DNA from: Gemmatimonadota bacterium
GTDB taxonomy: Bacteria; 4572-55; J002
Length of the DNA: 36,529 nt
Assembly: GCA_003697105.1 (NCBI GenBank)
Contig: RFFQ01000096.1
Coordinates: 1-36,529 of the forward strand
Reading direction: 5' to 3'
Below the pieces are notes generated by a model. The model was not told the DNA's origin. It saw only the letters and a program-made list of their open reading frames with translations, and did no database searches. Of this stretch, positions 1-7,945 are shown piece by piece. Each line of letters begins with the position of its first letter. Positions within the stretch are counted from its first letter, which is position 1. A program made the position numbers and the translations under genes.

Positions 1-17
1 GGATGTTTATTTTCCAT
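1..17 (-). CDS. start of an unidentified minus-strand gene, cut by the window edge
   Basis: Read on the minus strand, a strong ribosome binding site (AAGGAGG, complement of 24-30) stands six bases ahead of an ATG at 17-15. The codons that follow give Met-Glu-Asn-Lys-His before the window ends. The near-perfect site and spacing are the only evidence, and no function can be inferred. If real, the gene is transcribed divergently from the downstream plus-strand genes and marks the left border of the cluster. Confidence 0.55.
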
Positions 18-83
18 AAGGAACCTCCTTGATTGAATTTGTAAATTTATCAGTTAGTTACGTTTTCTTATTTTGTTTTGTGT

Positions 84-112
84 TTGACAATTTTTAAGGT
101 TTGTGGTACTGT
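84..112 (+). promoter_or_regulatory. promoter for the polyprenol kinase-like gene (sigma-70 type)
   Basis: TTGACA at 84-89 is followed after 17 bases by TACTGT at 107-112, with a TG at 104-105 giving an extended -10 element. The -35 is perfect and the -10 weak (3 of 6). Transcription would begin near 119. This places the GTG at 103 inside the promoter, so translation of the first gene must begin further downstream. Confidence 0.55.
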
Positions 113-119
113 ATCTCAA
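91..119 (-). promoter_or_regulatory. possible overlapping divergent promoter for the left-edge gene
   Basis: On the minus strand, TTGAGA (119-114) and TAAAAA (96-91) are 17 bases apart, matching 5 of 6 and 4 of 6 consensus bases. It would give a 5' leader of roughly 65 bases for the gene starting at 17. It physically overlaps the plus-strand promoter, so the two could exclude each other. The region is AT-rich, so a chance match is quite possible. Confidence 0.3.
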
Positions 120-177
120 CACCATAATCAATGGTTCCGCAAAAATGTATATGGTAATGTATAGGATGATGTCCCCA

Positions 178-753
178 ATGCAAACCGAACTCAAACGCAA
201 AGCGATTCACTTTTGGGGGGGGGTGTGTATTCCTCTTGGATATTATTTTTATCCGGCTGACCGGCTGGATGAAGCCCGGTATCTGATTTGGAGCGTTGCC
301 GTTGTTGCGGTATGCATCGATGTCCTCCGCTTGCATGTGGCACGGGTTCGTCATTATTTTCTTCGTGCTTTTGGAACGTTGTTGCGTCCCCATGAACAGA
401 CTCAACTAACTGCCGCCTCATATTTGCTGATGGCGTGCGCGCTAAGTGTGTCTATTTTCCCACACCGTATTGCCGTGACCGCCTTGATGTTTTTGGTGGT
501 AGGGGACACGGCGGCGGCGCTGGTAGGCACGTCGTTGGGTCGAATTCGGTTTGGTGACAAATCCCTTGAAGGGAGCCTTGCATGTTTTAGTGTTTGCTTA
601 GGAGTCACCGGGCTGTTTATGAATTTTTCACTTCTGTTTTGCCTCATAGCGGCTACTATCGCCACACTCAGCGAGGCATTACCGGGGATGGATGATAACT
701 TTCAGATTCCGTTGATCTCCGGAGTTGCCCTCTGGACTTTAAGTAATATCTGA
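178..753 (+). CDS. diacylglycerol/polyprenol kinase family membrane protein (SEC59/VTE5-like)
   Basis: This is an integral membrane protein of 191 residues from the chosen start, with several hydrophobic helices. It belongs to the CTP-dependent dolichol/phytol kinase family, which phosphorylates long-chain isoprenoid alcohols or related lipids. The family signature is visible as VVGDTAAALVGTSLGRIRFG followed by KSLEGS, and near the C-terminus EALPGMDDN. The frame is open from a GTG at 103, but that codon lies in the promoter, and the in-frame ATGs at 145-169 lack good ribosome binding sites. I chose the ATG at 178 because family members begin close to the E-L-x-R-K-A-I-H motif seen here and a weak AGGAT lies upstream. 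The exact substrate (dolichol, phytol, undecaprenol or diacylglycerol) cannot be told from sequence. The start is uncertain; family assignment is fairly secure. Confidence 0.8.
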   Translation: MQTELKRKAIHFWGGVCIPLGYYFYPADRLDEARYLIWSVAVVAVCIDVLRLHVARVRHYFLRAFGTLLRPHEQTQLTAASYLLMACALSVSIFPHRIAVTALMFLVVGDTAAALVGTSLGRIRFGDKSLEGSLACFSVCLGVTGLFMNFSLLFCLIAATIATLSEALPGMDDNFQIPLISGVALWTLSNI

Positions 754-868
754 ATAAAGCACTTTTAATGCCAATTTAATCAGTATGATATGCCGTTTGA
801 GGTAGATCATCTTTTTTATCAAGCAATTCTTACGTACCGCCAACCTATCAACGTGTTAGGATTTATTT

Positions 869-1828
869 ATGAATATTCTGTTTATGGGAACACCTGAATT
901 TGCTCTGGAAAGCTTAAAAGCTTTGGTCGAACACGGATGGAATGTGGTGGGTGTGGTCACCCAACCGGATCGTCCGGCGGGAAGGGGGCGTCAAGTGCGA
1001 TATTCACCGGTTAAAACGTATGCTCTGGCACAGCAGTTACCGGTTTACCAACCTCGGCGCGCCTCTCGAAAAGAGTTTGTTGAACAGGTGAAAGCAATGA
1101 ACGTGGATTTGATTGTGGTCGTGGCATATGGTCAACTGCTAAAAAAGCGATTTATCGATATACCTCCCAAAGGCGTGATCAATGTACATGCCTCGCTTTT
1201 ACCGGCGTACCGTGGAGCCGCCCCCATTCAGTGGGCTATTGTTTGTGGTGAGTCCGTAACCGGTATCACCACATTTTATATCGATGAAGGTATGGATTCG
1301 GGCGACATCATCTTAAAACGGGAACTGCCCATTCTACCGGATGAAACTGCCGGTGAACTTCACGACCGGCTGGCGATCCTAGGCGCGGAAGTACTATTAG
1401 ATACGGTTCGCCAGATTGCCGATGGTACCGCCCCCCGTATTCCGCAAGATCACAACCAAGCCACCTATTGCCGTCAATTGACCAAAGCGGATGGGCACAT
1501 CGATTGGACAAAAACGGCGGTTGAGGTTTACAACCATGTTCGAGGGATGACACCTTGGCCCAGCGCATTTACAACGCTTACAACTGCTAAAACACAGAAT
1601 CCACCGGTGCTTAAAATCTGCAAAGGGCATGTGTACGACCTACAAACCCAACCCAACACGACTCCCCCCGGTACGGTGGTAGCCGCCCATCCCAAAATTG
1701 GGATTCGGGTTCAAACCGGCCAAGGCATTTATGTTTTAGATGAGGTTCAACCGCCAAATAAACGTCGCATGACCGTTGCGGAGTATCTTGCTGGAAATAA
1801 AGTTACTGAAGGGGATCAATTCAGCTAA
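869..1828 (+). CDS. fmt: methionyl-tRNA formyltransferase
   Basis: Fmt transfers a formyl group from 10-formyltetrahydrofolate to the amino group of Met on initiator tRNA in the cytoplasm, committing it to translation initiation. The 319 residues match the usual length. The N-terminal Rossmann-type domain opens with MNILFMGTPEFA. The catalytic triad is visible as Asn105, His107 (in INVHASLLPAYRGAAPI) and Asp143 (GMDSGDI). The C-terminal tRNA-binding OB-like domain runs from about residue 205, with VRGMTPWPSAFT near its start. The upstream ribosome binding site is weak (TTAGGA). The gene is followed after 15 bases by comEC. No peptide deformylase gene is adjacent, although def-fmt pairing is common elsewhere. 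Confidence 0.97.
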   Translation: MNILFMGTPEFALESLKALVEHGWNVVGVVTQPDRPAGRGRQVRYSPVKTYALAQQLPVYQPRRASRKEFVEQVKAMNVDLIVVVAYGQLLKKRFIDIPPKGVINVHASLLPAYRGAAPIQWAIVCGESVTGITTFYIDEGMDSGDIILKRELPILPDETAGELHDRLAILGAEVLLDTVRQIADGTAPRIPQDHNQATYCRQLTKADGHIDWTKTAVEVYNHVRGMTPWPSAFTTLTTAKTQNPPVLKICKGHVYDLQTQPNTTPPGTVVAAHPKIGIRVQTGQGIYVLDEVQPPNKRRMTVAEYLAGNKVTEGDQFS

Positions 1829-1843
1829 TTTATTAAGGTCGAT

Positions 1844-4279
1844 ATGGAACGTTTCCCCGTATTACGCACCGTACTTTGGCTGATGTTGGGTATTCTTCTT
1901 GCCAATTATATGACCCTGCCGGTCGGCGTATGGATTACGTTGGCGACCTTTTTTTCCCTCCTAAGTCTTCTCACTCATTGGTTTTCGACCCGGTTTACCT
2001 CCCCTCTGGTTTCATCACTGGCAAACGTATTTCTGGGTTTATGTCTGATTGTTGCGGGTGGGTTAAGCTATATTGCCCGGGTTGATGTTCTGCCGCCAAA
2101 TCACATCCAGTATTTTCTCAACTTACCGCGACCAGTCTTTCTCACCGGAAAAATTGTTTCCGAAGTTCACCAAACGCCATATCGATCTGCCTTTGTGATG
2201 CACGTTGAGGTGATCGATACGGGAGGGTTACACTATCCAGTACAAGGTAACGTTGAGGTTGAGGTGAGCGATTCCGCGGGTGTATGGGCATTTGGCGACC
2301 GGGTGCGGATCAAAGGCCGGTTGCGAGCACCAGAGGAGGCTCGGAATCCATTTGCGTTTGACCGGCGTACGTTTCTGGCGCGGAAAGGTATTCATGGAGT
2401 TGTGCGGGTGTGGCGCAAGGCAGATGTGGACCCGTTGGGGCAAAATGACGGAAATTGGTTTCTGCTCTGGGCTGTGTTTCCGGTGAAGCGCCATATTGAA
2501 AACACCATTGATACGGTATTGAGTGGAAATAGTGCCGGATTACTCAAGGGGATTTTGTTAGGAGACCGCCAATCCTTGCCTTCACGAGTACAAGCTCTAT
2601 TTGCGGACGTGGGTGTCGTCCATGTTCTGGCGGTCTCTGGGTTGCACGTGGGCTTGATCGCTTTTATCATGTTGCTCCTTTTTCAATCCACCTGCCGGAT
2701 GGTACCCGGTTTACCCTTTGGATTACCGTATGTATTGACGTCACTTGTGCTTATCTATTATGTGATTTTGGTGGGTGCGCCTCCGTCTGCCATGCGGGCG
2801 TCAATTATGGTCTTTGCCTTTTTCGGTGGTATATGGTTGGAGCGTAAACTGATTTCGCTTAATACGCTTGCTATTGCCGCCTTATTCATTCTCGTTTTAT
2901 CGCCTCAAATGCTGTTTACCGTCGGTTTCCAGTTATCGTTTACCGCAACATTTGCCATTTTGTACTTACACCAACCCCTAAAACAGGGTTTTCCTTCAAG
3001 TTGGTTTCGCTTCTCATTTTTACGGTATATCATCGAACTTCTGATTGTATCCTGTGCGGCAGTATTGGGTACCATTCCCGTGTTAGCCTATACATTCAAT
3101 CAAATTTCACTGATTTCAGTGATTGCGAATCTTTTTGTTATCCCCCAGATGATGTTTGTGGTCGCGCTTGGTTTAACAAGCGTTGTTCTCGGGGCAATTC
3201 ACCCGGCATTGGCGTTGCCTTTTTTGGCGGTTGACTCGATTTTATTACAGTTTACTCTCTGGGTGGTGGAATGCTTTTCTGCCTTTCCGTATGCCGCTAT
3301 TAAAGTGCCCACACCATCATTGATTTTTACCGGTTTTTATTATGGATTACTGCTGACCGTGTTCCATGTGCGCCAATCGATCTTGGCACGGAAGGCGTTG
3401 GTTTGGGTCCTGTTGATCAGTGCTTCTGCTGGGGTCTGGTCACAGGTGCTTTCCCCAGACCTGCCGGGAGAGCGGTTGCAAGTGACATTTTTAGATGTTG
3501 GGCAAGGGGATTGTTCGGTGATCGAATTTCCAAACGGAAAAACGATGCTGATTGACGGCGGTGACCCCGGTAATGGCTATCGGGTGATTTTACCCTATCT
3601 TTGGAAACGAGGGATTCATCATGTGGATTATGTGGTTAATACCCATCCCCACCGCGACCATCTCGGTGGAATTATGGATATTTTACCGCATATTTCCATA
3701 GGCGAAGCGCTAGATAGTGGGCAGCCATACCTATCATATACCTATCTAACGTATTTGGGGCGGTTGAAAGCGCACAAAATTCCTCGAAAATCGCTGAAAA
3801 TTGGAGATACTTTAAAAATTGATCCAAATTGTGAAATAAAATGCTTGCATCCTGATGAGAAATTTATTACCAATACGTCCCGTTTTTCGGAAGAAGAAGG
3901 GTTTAATCTGAATAATGTGTCGGTTATTTTGAAGATTGAGTATGGTTCGGTTAGCTTTCTGTTTACCGGAGATGCCGAACAAGAAGTGGATGAATGGCTC
4001 ATCCAACGGTTTTTACCGGATGATCTGCGATCCACGGTGATTAAAGTGCCTCATCATGGGAGCCGAACATCGAGCACGGTTTCTCTTTTACGTTGGGTAC
4101 GCCCGCGAGTTGCCGTGATTCAATGTGGCGTTGGAAATAAATTTGGTCATCCAGACCCGGTGATACTCCAGCGATACCGGCAATTAGGCACTCGCCTTTA
4201 TCGAACAGATGTGGATGGGGCCATACGCATCCAAACCGATGGACACCAACTTTTGATAGAACCAACGCTTTCAAAATGA
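1844..4279 (+). CDS. comEC: ComEC/Rec2 family DNA-uptake channel protein
   Basis: ComEC is the inner-membrane channel that brings single-stranded DNA into the cytoplasm during natural transformation. All three expected parts are present in 811 residues: an N-terminal membrane and OB-like region (about 1-200), the polytopic Competence domain (about 220-520, with LAVSGLHVG at 262-270), and a C-terminal metallo-beta-lactamase-like domain starting at LDVGQGD (550-556). The metal-binding motif HPHRDH is at 601-606, followed by GG, and a later HHGSRTSS matches the family. An intact metal site suggests the nuclease-like domain is active. The ATG at 1844 follows AAGGT at a normal distance. The other competence genes are not in this window, so this alone does not show that the organism is transformable. 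Confidence 0.93.
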   Translation: MERFPVLRTVLWLMLGILLANYMTLPVGVWITLATFFSLLSLLTHWFSTRFTSPLVSSLANVFLGLCLIVAGGLSYIARVDVLPPNHIQYFLNLPRPVFLTGKIVSEVHQTPYRSAFVMHVEVIDTGGLHYPVQGNVEVEVSDSAGVWAFGDRVRIKGRLRAPEEARNPFAFDRRTFLARKGIHGVVRVWRKADVDPLGQNDGNWFLLWAVFPVKRHIENTIDTVLSGNSAGLLKGILLGDRQSLPSRVQALFADVGVVHVLAVSGLHVGLIAFIMLLLFQSTCRMVPGLPFGLPYVLTSLVLIYYVILVGAPPSAMRASIMVFAFFGGIWLERKLISLNTLAIAALFILVLSPQMLFTVGFQLSFTATFAILYLHQPLKQGFPSSWFRFSFLRYIIELLIVSCAAVLGTIPVLAYTFNQISLISVIANLFVIPQMMFVVALGLTSVVLGAIHPALALPFLAVDSILLQFTLWVVECFSAFPYAAIKVPTPSLIFTGFYYGLLLTVFHVRQSILARKALVWVLLISASAGVWSQVLSPDLPGERLQVTFLDVGQGDCSVIEFPNGKTMLIDGGDPGNGYRVILPYLWKRGIHHVDYVVNTHPHRDHLGGIMDILPHISIGEALDSGQPYLSYTYLTYLGRLKAHKIPRKSLKIGDTLKIDPNCEIKCLHPDEKFITNTSRFSEEEGFNLNNVSVILKIEYGSVSFLFTGDAEQEVDEWLIQRFLPDDLRSTVIKVPHHGSRTSSTVSLLRWVRPRVAVIQCGVGNKFGHPDPVILQRYRQLGTRLYRTDVDGAIRIQTDGHQLLIEPTLSK

Positions 4280-4330
4280 GTGTAGCGCGGTTTTTGTCAT
4301 CATTTGGCAAAATTTATTCGAAATTAGGTA

Positions 4331-4359
4331 TTGACAATCACCTTTATATTTCCTATTAT
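4331..4359 (+). promoter_or_regulatory. strong promoter for tRNA-Thr-rpmG-secE-nusG-rplKAJL
   Basis: TTGACA (4331-4336) is perfect, the spacer is 17 bases and TATTAT (4354-4359) matches 5 of 6 -10 bases. Transcription would start near 4366, about 48 bases ahead of the tRNA. It is the best sigma-70 match in the window, as expected for stable RNA and ribosomal genes. The surrounding spacer (4280-4413) shows nothing else I can assign. Confidence 0.8.
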
Positions 4360-4413
4360 CCGACGCTAACTGTCCCTGTTTCAAAAATTGTCGCGGAACG
4401 ATTAAACTAAAGA

Positions 4414-4490
4414 GCCCACGTAGCTCAGTCGGTTAGAGTGCATCCTTGGTAAGGATGAGGTCACCAGTTCAACTCTGGTCGTGGGCTCCA
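4414..4490 (+). tRNA. tRNA-Thr (anticodon GGU)
   Basis: The cloverleaf folds completely. The acceptor stem pairs GCCCACG with CGTGGGC, and the D stem pairs GCTC with GAGT. The anticodon stem pairs CATCC with GGATG around the loop TTGGTAA, and the T stem pairs ACCAG with CTGGT around TTCAACT. The anticodon is GGT in DNA, reading ACC and ACU threonine codons. The 3' CCA is encoded (4488-4490). The next gene, rpmG, starts 38 bases downstream with no terminator between, so the tRNA is probably cut out of a longer transcript that also encodes rpmG, secE and nusG. Confidence 0.97.
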
Positions 4491-4528
4491 TTTCGTATTT
4501 AAAGGAAAAACAAGCGAGGAGTATATTA

Positions 4529-4681
4529 ATGCCACGCGATATTATTCGTCTCTCGTGTGATTCATGTAAACGTCGGAATTACAATACCACCAAAAACAAA
4601 CGGAAGCACCCGGAACGGTTGGAAGTCAAGAAATATTGCCCGTTTTGTCGTACCCATACCTTGCATAAGGAAACTCGCTAG
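4529..4681 (+). CDS. rpmG: ribosomal protein bL33, zinc-binding form
   Basis: This is a 50-residue protein of the large subunit, located near the tRNA exit site. Cys10, Cys13, Cys37 and Cys40 form a zinc ribbon, so this is the zinc-containing (C+) type. An in-frame upstream ATG at 4481 lies inside the tRNA acceptor stem and is not used. GAGGAG at 4516-4521 sits seven bases before the chosen ATG, and the protein then begins [10 protein letters not shown]. The order rpmG-secE-nusG is a widely conserved arrangement. Confidence 0.96.
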   Translation: MPRDIIRLSCDSCKRRNYNTTKNKRKHPERLEVKKYCPFCRTHTLHKETR

Positions 4682-4728
4682 TGTCGGCGCTTCTATATTC
4701 AATGTGATTTGATGAAAGGTTTATACTG

Positions 4729-4932
4729 ATGGGAGACAAAGTTAAAGAATTTTTTCAGAAGAGCATGACTTTTTTGACGGAAGTCAAGGTGGAACTTGGT
4801 AAAGTGACGTGGCCCTCTCAAGGTGAACTGCAAGATTCAACTGTTGCTGTGTTTGTAACGGTGGTCTTTTTTTCGATATTCATCTTTGTATTTGATTGGG
4901 TTTTGAGTCGACTTCTTGATTTTATTTTCTAA
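4729..4932 (+). CDS. secE: preprotein translocase subunit SecE (short form)
   Basis: SecE clamps and stabilises SecY in the inner-membrane Sec translocon. The protein has 67 residues. It has an amphipathic N-terminal helix, the conserved cytoplasmic hinge motif VKVELGKVTWPS (residues 19-30), and a single transmembrane helix from about residue 38 to the end. This is the minimal one-span form, unlike the three-span SecE of Escherichia coli. AAAGG lies nine bases before the ATG. Its partner SecY is encoded 25 kb downstream in the same cluster. Confidence 0.94.
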   Translation: MGDKVKEFFQKSMTFLTEVKVELGKVTWPSQGELQDSTVAVFVTVVFFSIFIFVFDWVLSRLLDFIF

Positions 4933-4955
4933 TTGATTAAAGATGATACAGATTT

Positions 4956-5498
4956 ATGGAATGGTATGTTGTTCACACCTATTCAGGGCACGAGAATAAA
5001 GTAAAAAAAAGTATCGAGCGGGCAATTGCGACTCGTGAGGACTTAAAAGATAAGTTTGGGGAGATTTTAGTACCAACAGAAGATATTGTGGAAATGCGCG
5101 AAGGGAAAAAAGTCTCCATGTCGCGCAAGTACTATCCAAGTTATGTCATCATTCAGATGGAGATGACGAAGGAAACACAATATTTAGTGACGAATGTTAC
5201 GGGAGTAACTAGCTTTGTTGGCAGTGGCGCGGGCAAAAATTCTCGCCCCATCCCGCTTCGAGAATCTGAGGTAAAACGCTTACTTTCTCAAATTCGCAAA
5301 GATGAAGATAAAGAAGCGGTTGAAGTCCCCTTTAAAGTGGGGGATAGTGTGACGGTCATTGATGGTCCCTTCAAAGAATTTACCGGCAAGATTGAAGAAA
5401 TTAACCCCGAACGAAACAAAGTCAAAGTGATGGTTAGCATTTTTGGGCGGGCGACCCCTGTCGAATTTGACTTTTTGCAAGTAAAATTGATTCAGTAA
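4956..5498 (+). CDS. nusG: transcription termination/antitermination factor NusG
   Basis: NusG binds the beta-prime clamp helices of RNA polymerase, reduces pausing and links transcription to Rho or to the ribosome. The N-terminal NGN domain starts with MEWYVVHTYSGHENKVK and contains the RKYYPSYVIIQMEM core. The C-terminal KOW domain spans about residues 124-180, with VGDSVTVIDGPFKEFTGKI near its start. The length of 180 residues is normal and no extra domain is inserted. The ribosome binding site is weak. It lies 23 bases after secE and 24 bases before rplK. Confidence 0.97.
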   Translation: MEWYVVHTYSGHENKVKKSIERAIATREDLKDKFGEILVPTEDIVEMREGKKVSMSRKYYPSYVIIQMEMTKETQYLVTNVTGVTSFVGSGAGKNSRPIPLRESEVKRLLSQIRKDEDKEAVEVPFKVGDSVTVIDGPFKEFTGKIEEINPERNKVKVMVSIFGRATPVEFDFLQVKLIQ

Positions 5499-5522
5499 CG
5501 GTCGAATAAGGAGATTTATACT

Positions 5523-5957
5523 ATGGCGGCGCCAAAGAAGAAGCCCGTTGCCTTCATTAAAATTCAGTTACCGGCGGGGCAAGCTACTCCGGCACCTCCT
5601 GTCGGACCTGCCTTAGGTCAGCATGGGGTCAATATTGCTGATTTTTGTAAGGCGTTTAATGCGCGGACTCAAGCACAAGCCGGTTTAATTATTCCGGTTA
5701 TTATTTCAGTTTACCCCGACCGGTCTTATTCGTTTATTACTAAGACTCCTCCCGCCGCGGTGTTATTGCGGAAAGCGGCTGGGATTCCCAAAGGCTCGGG
5801 CGAACCAAACCGGAATAAAGTTGCCAAAGTGACCCGGGCGCAAGTGAAAGAGATCGCGGAATTAAAAATGAATGACCTCACCGCTTATGATCTGACTGGT
5901 GCAATGTCCATGATCGAGGGTACCGCTCGTAGCATGGGTATTGACGTGGTAGATTAA
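5523..5957 (+). CDS. rplK: ribosomal protein uL11
   Basis: L11 binds 23S rRNA at the GTPase-associated centre and controls factor-dependent GTP hydrolysis and RelA activation. The 144 residues are standard. The N-terminal domain has the proline-rich stretch [20 protein letters not shown], and the C-terminal rRNA-binding domain ends with [18 protein letters not shown] is nine bases before the ATG. In enteric bacteria L1 represses translation from a site just upstream of rplK. The 24-base spacer here is too short for an independent leader, and I could not identify an L1 site. Confidence 0.98.
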   Translation: MAAPKKKPVAFIKIQLPAGQATPAPPVGPALGQHGVNIADFCKAFNARTQAQAGLIIPVIISVYPDRSYSFITKTPPAAVLLRKAAGIPKGSGEPNRNKVAKVTRAQVKEIAELKMNDLTAYDLTGAMSMIEGTARSMGIDVVD

Positions 5958-6003
5958 TGTCTTGACATAATCGCTTAACCACATTTTTAGGAGATGTTCC
6001 ATT

Positions 6004-6714
6004 ATGCCAAAGCATACACGTCGCTTCAAAGAAGCGCTATCAAAAGTTCCCGCTGAACCGGTATCCGACTTGGACACAGCGTTGAACTTGGTGAAAGAGT
6101 GTGCGACTGCAAAATTTGACGAAACCATTGAAATGGCGGCAAAGTTGGGAGTAAATCCACGAAAAGCCGAAGAAATGGTTCGTACCACGGTAGTCTTGCC
6201 TCATGGTGTCGGGAAGACGGTTCGGGTGTTGGTGTTCGCCGAAGGAGACGCCGCTCGAGATGCCGAAAATGCCGGAGCTGATTTTGTAGGCGCCGATGAT
6301 TTAATTACAAAAATTCAACAAGAAAATTGGCTTGATTTTGATGTGGCGATTGCAACCCCCAATATGATGGGGCGTTTGAAAAACTTGGGACGTGTTTTGG
6401 GTCCGCGAGGACTCATGCCGAACCCGAAAGCCGGTACGCTAACGACAGATGTGGCGCGTGCCGTTGAGGAAGCAAAAGCCGGTAAAATTGAGTTTCGCAC
6501 GGATCGAACGGCAAATGTGCATGTTCCGGTCGGCAAAGCCTCATTTGATGTCCCGAAATTACATGATAATGTTGTGGCGTTTTTGCAAGCTTTGTTAAAA
6601 GCAAAACCTGCCTCCGCCAAGGGTACGTATATTCGGAGCTTAACGCTTAGCTCTACCATGGGTCCTGCCATCCGGCTGGATGTGCCCGCGATAGTCAATC
6701 AAGTAAAAGCATAA
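6004..6714 (+). CDS. rplA: ribosomal protein uL1
   Basis: L1 forms the mobile stalk that moves deacylated tRNA out through the E site, and in many bacteria it represses its own operon. The 236 residues contain the signature [20 protein letters not shown] (about 122-141), the most conserved part of the family. AGGAG precedes the ATG. It is separated from rplK by 46 bases and from rplJ by 20, consistent with one transcript. Confidence 0.98.
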   Translation: MPKHTRRFKEALSKVPAEPVSDLDTALNLVKECATAKFDETIEMAAKLGVNPRKAEEMVRTTVVLPHGVGKTVRVLVFAEGDAARDAENAGADFVGADDLITKIQQENWLDFDVAIATPNMMGRLKNLGRVLGPRGLMPNPKAGTLTTDVARAVEEAKAGKIEFRTDRTANVHVPVGKASFDVPKLHDNVVAFLQALLKAKPASAKGTYIRSLTLSSTMGPAIRLDVPAIVNQVKA

Positions 6715-6734
6715 CGAAGCAGGAGTTAGGGATC

Positions 6735-7277
6735 ATGAAACGAAGTGATAAAACGATTGTAGTAAATCAAGTGGCGGCGAAGCTTCAAAATGCACAAGCC
6801 ATCTATCTGGCGGATTTTACCGGTCTGAATGTCGCTTCTATCTCGGATTTGCGCAATAAATTTCGGGAAGAAGCGGCGAAACACGGAATTGAACTTGAGT
6901 TCCAAGTTATCAAAAATACGTTGATTCGGATCGCGGCTGCCGAAGCAGGTATTGAAGGTTTAGAACCTTACTTAGAAGGCCCTACAGCCGTTGCATTTAG
7001 TTCCGATATTGCCGTGCCGGCAAAAGTGCTGACAGACTTTTCAAAAGAGCATGACGGATTACCTCAGGTAAAAGCCGGTGTGGTGGAAGGTGACCTTTTT
7101 ACAGCAGACCAAGTTAAACAATTAGCGACGTTGCCACCTCGAGAAGTGCTGCTGTCTCAATTACTGGGTTCGTTGCAATCTCCCATTCAAGGATTGGCAA
7201 GTGTCTTACAACAGACGGTCAGCAAATTTGTCCGCGTTGTGGATGCTATTGCGAAGGAAAAAGAAACTCAATCCTGA
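6735..7277 (+). CDS. rplJ: ribosomal protein uL10
   Basis: L10 is the base of the L7/L12 stalk; its C-terminal helix binds L7/L12 dimers. The 180 residues show the N-terminal rRNA-binding domain (about 1-130, with YLADFTGLNV and FQVIKNTLIRIA) and a long C-terminal helix (VLQQTVSKFVRVVDAIAKE). Only 20 bases separate it from rplA, so the long L10-binding leader known from Escherichia coli is not present at this position. AGGAG stands about ten bases before the ATG. Confidence 0.98.
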   Translation: MKRSDKTIVVNQVAAKLQNAQAIYLADFTGLNVASISDLRNKFREEAAKHGIELEFQVIKNTLIRIAAAEAGIEGLEPYLEGPTAVAFSSDIAVPAKVLTDFSKEHDGLPQVKAGVVEGDLFTADQVKQLATLPPREVLLSQLLGSLQSPIQGLASVLQQTVSKFVRVVDAIAKEKETQS

Positions 7278-7345
7278 TAAACAATATATCTTCATCTAAT
7301 TCATCCTCATTTCACTTACTGTTAAACGGAGGTTTGTTGTAAAAA

Positions 7346-7729
7346 ATGTCCGATAAAATCCAACAAATCGTAGAACTTGTTGAGAGTATGACTGTACTTG
7401 AACTCGTTGAGCTTGTTAAAACTCTGGAAGACAAGTTTGGTGTTACTGCCGCCGCACCCGTCGCCGTGGCTGCAGGTCCAATTGCCGGCGGTGCCGCCGC
7501 GGAAGAAGCTGAAGAACAAACGGAATTTGATGTGATTCTACAAAGCTTTGGCGATAAGAAAATCCAAGTGATTAAAGCGGTTCGCGAGGTTACTGACTTG
7601 GGCTTGAAAGAAGCAAAGGAACTCGTGGACAACTTACCTAAGCCCCTCAAGGAAAAGATCAGCAAAGAAGACGCTGAAAAAATCAAAGAAAAAATTGAAG
7701 CCGCCGGTGGGCAGGTTGATATAAAATAA
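7346..7729 (+). CDS. rplL: ribosomal protein bL12 (L7/L12)
   Basis: This is the multi-copy stalk protein that recruits EF-Tu, EF-G and IF-2 to the ribosome. In its 127 residues the N-terminal dimerisation helices (about 1-30), an Ala/Gly/Pro-rich hinge (about 38-58) and the C-terminal factor-binding domain are clear. The latter includes [25 protein letters not shown] at 7328-7332 lies 13 bases upstream of the ATG, slightly far. The gene is followed by a 216-base spacer with two hairpins ahead of rpoB. Confidence 0.98.
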   Translation: MSDKIQQIVELVESMTVLELVELVKTLEDKFGVTAAAPVAVAAGPIAGGAAAEEAEEQTEFDVILQSFGDKKIQVIKAVREVTDLGLKEAKELVDNLPKPLKEKISKEDAEKIKEKIEAAGGQVDIK

Positions 7730-7748
7730 TTTTTGTGGCTTAGATATT

Positions 7749-7810
7749 GGGATATTGGGACTTCCGCCATAAACCGGCAGGATGTTCCCATTATCCCTTT
7801 CTTAGTTTTT
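7749..7810 (+). terminator. hairpin with T tract between rplL and rpoB, probable attenuator
   Basis: The arms 7749-7760 (GGGATATTGGGA) and 7786-7797 (TCCCATTATCCC) pair at 11 of 12 positions across a 25-base loop. They are followed by TTTCTTAGTTTTT. This has the form of an intrinsic terminator with an imperfect U tract, which fits partial termination. A similar attenuator between rplL and rpoB is known in Escherichia coli, where it lowers rpoBC expression relative to the ribosomal proteins. The function here is inferred from structure and position. Confidence 0.6.
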
Positions 7811-7846
7811 GGGTTTAATATTTTTAGCTTCTTCTTACTCCAATTT

Positions 7847-7890
7847 TAAAGTTGATTATGTGCTCTTATTCCCAGAGTGGCTCAACTTTA
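7847..7890 (+). promoter_or_regulatory. second stem-loop in the rplL-rpoB spacer (possible RNA-processing site)
   Basis: A perfect 9-bp stem, TAAAGTTGA (7847-7855) with TCAACTTTA (7882-7890), encloses a smaller CTCT/AGAG stem. No T tract follows, so it is not a terminator. In Escherichia coli the same spacer contains an RNase III cleavage hairpin; that role here is a guess. I saw no convincing promoter for rpoB elsewhere in 7730-7945. Confidence 0.45.
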
Positions 7891-7945
7891 GTATTTATCC
7901 TGTTATGGATACCAACAACCTCATGATTAAGGAAGGTGAAGCTCA

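Noticed and set aside
790-897. 35-codon plus-strand frame in the spacer before fmt, overlapping the fmt start.
   Set aside because: No ribosome binding site and no recognisable protein family. A faint resemblance to a peptide deformylase N-terminus is too weak to support a pseudogene.
5962-5990. TTGACA in the rplK-rplA spacer as a possible internal promoter.
   Set aside because: No acceptable -10 element 16-18 bases downstream.
7312-7791. Long minus-strand frame opposite rplL, and similar long frames opposite rpoB, rplC and rplW.
   Set aside because: They are complements of strongly coding genes with no ribosome binding site or recognisable protein; they arise from the codon pattern of the real gene.
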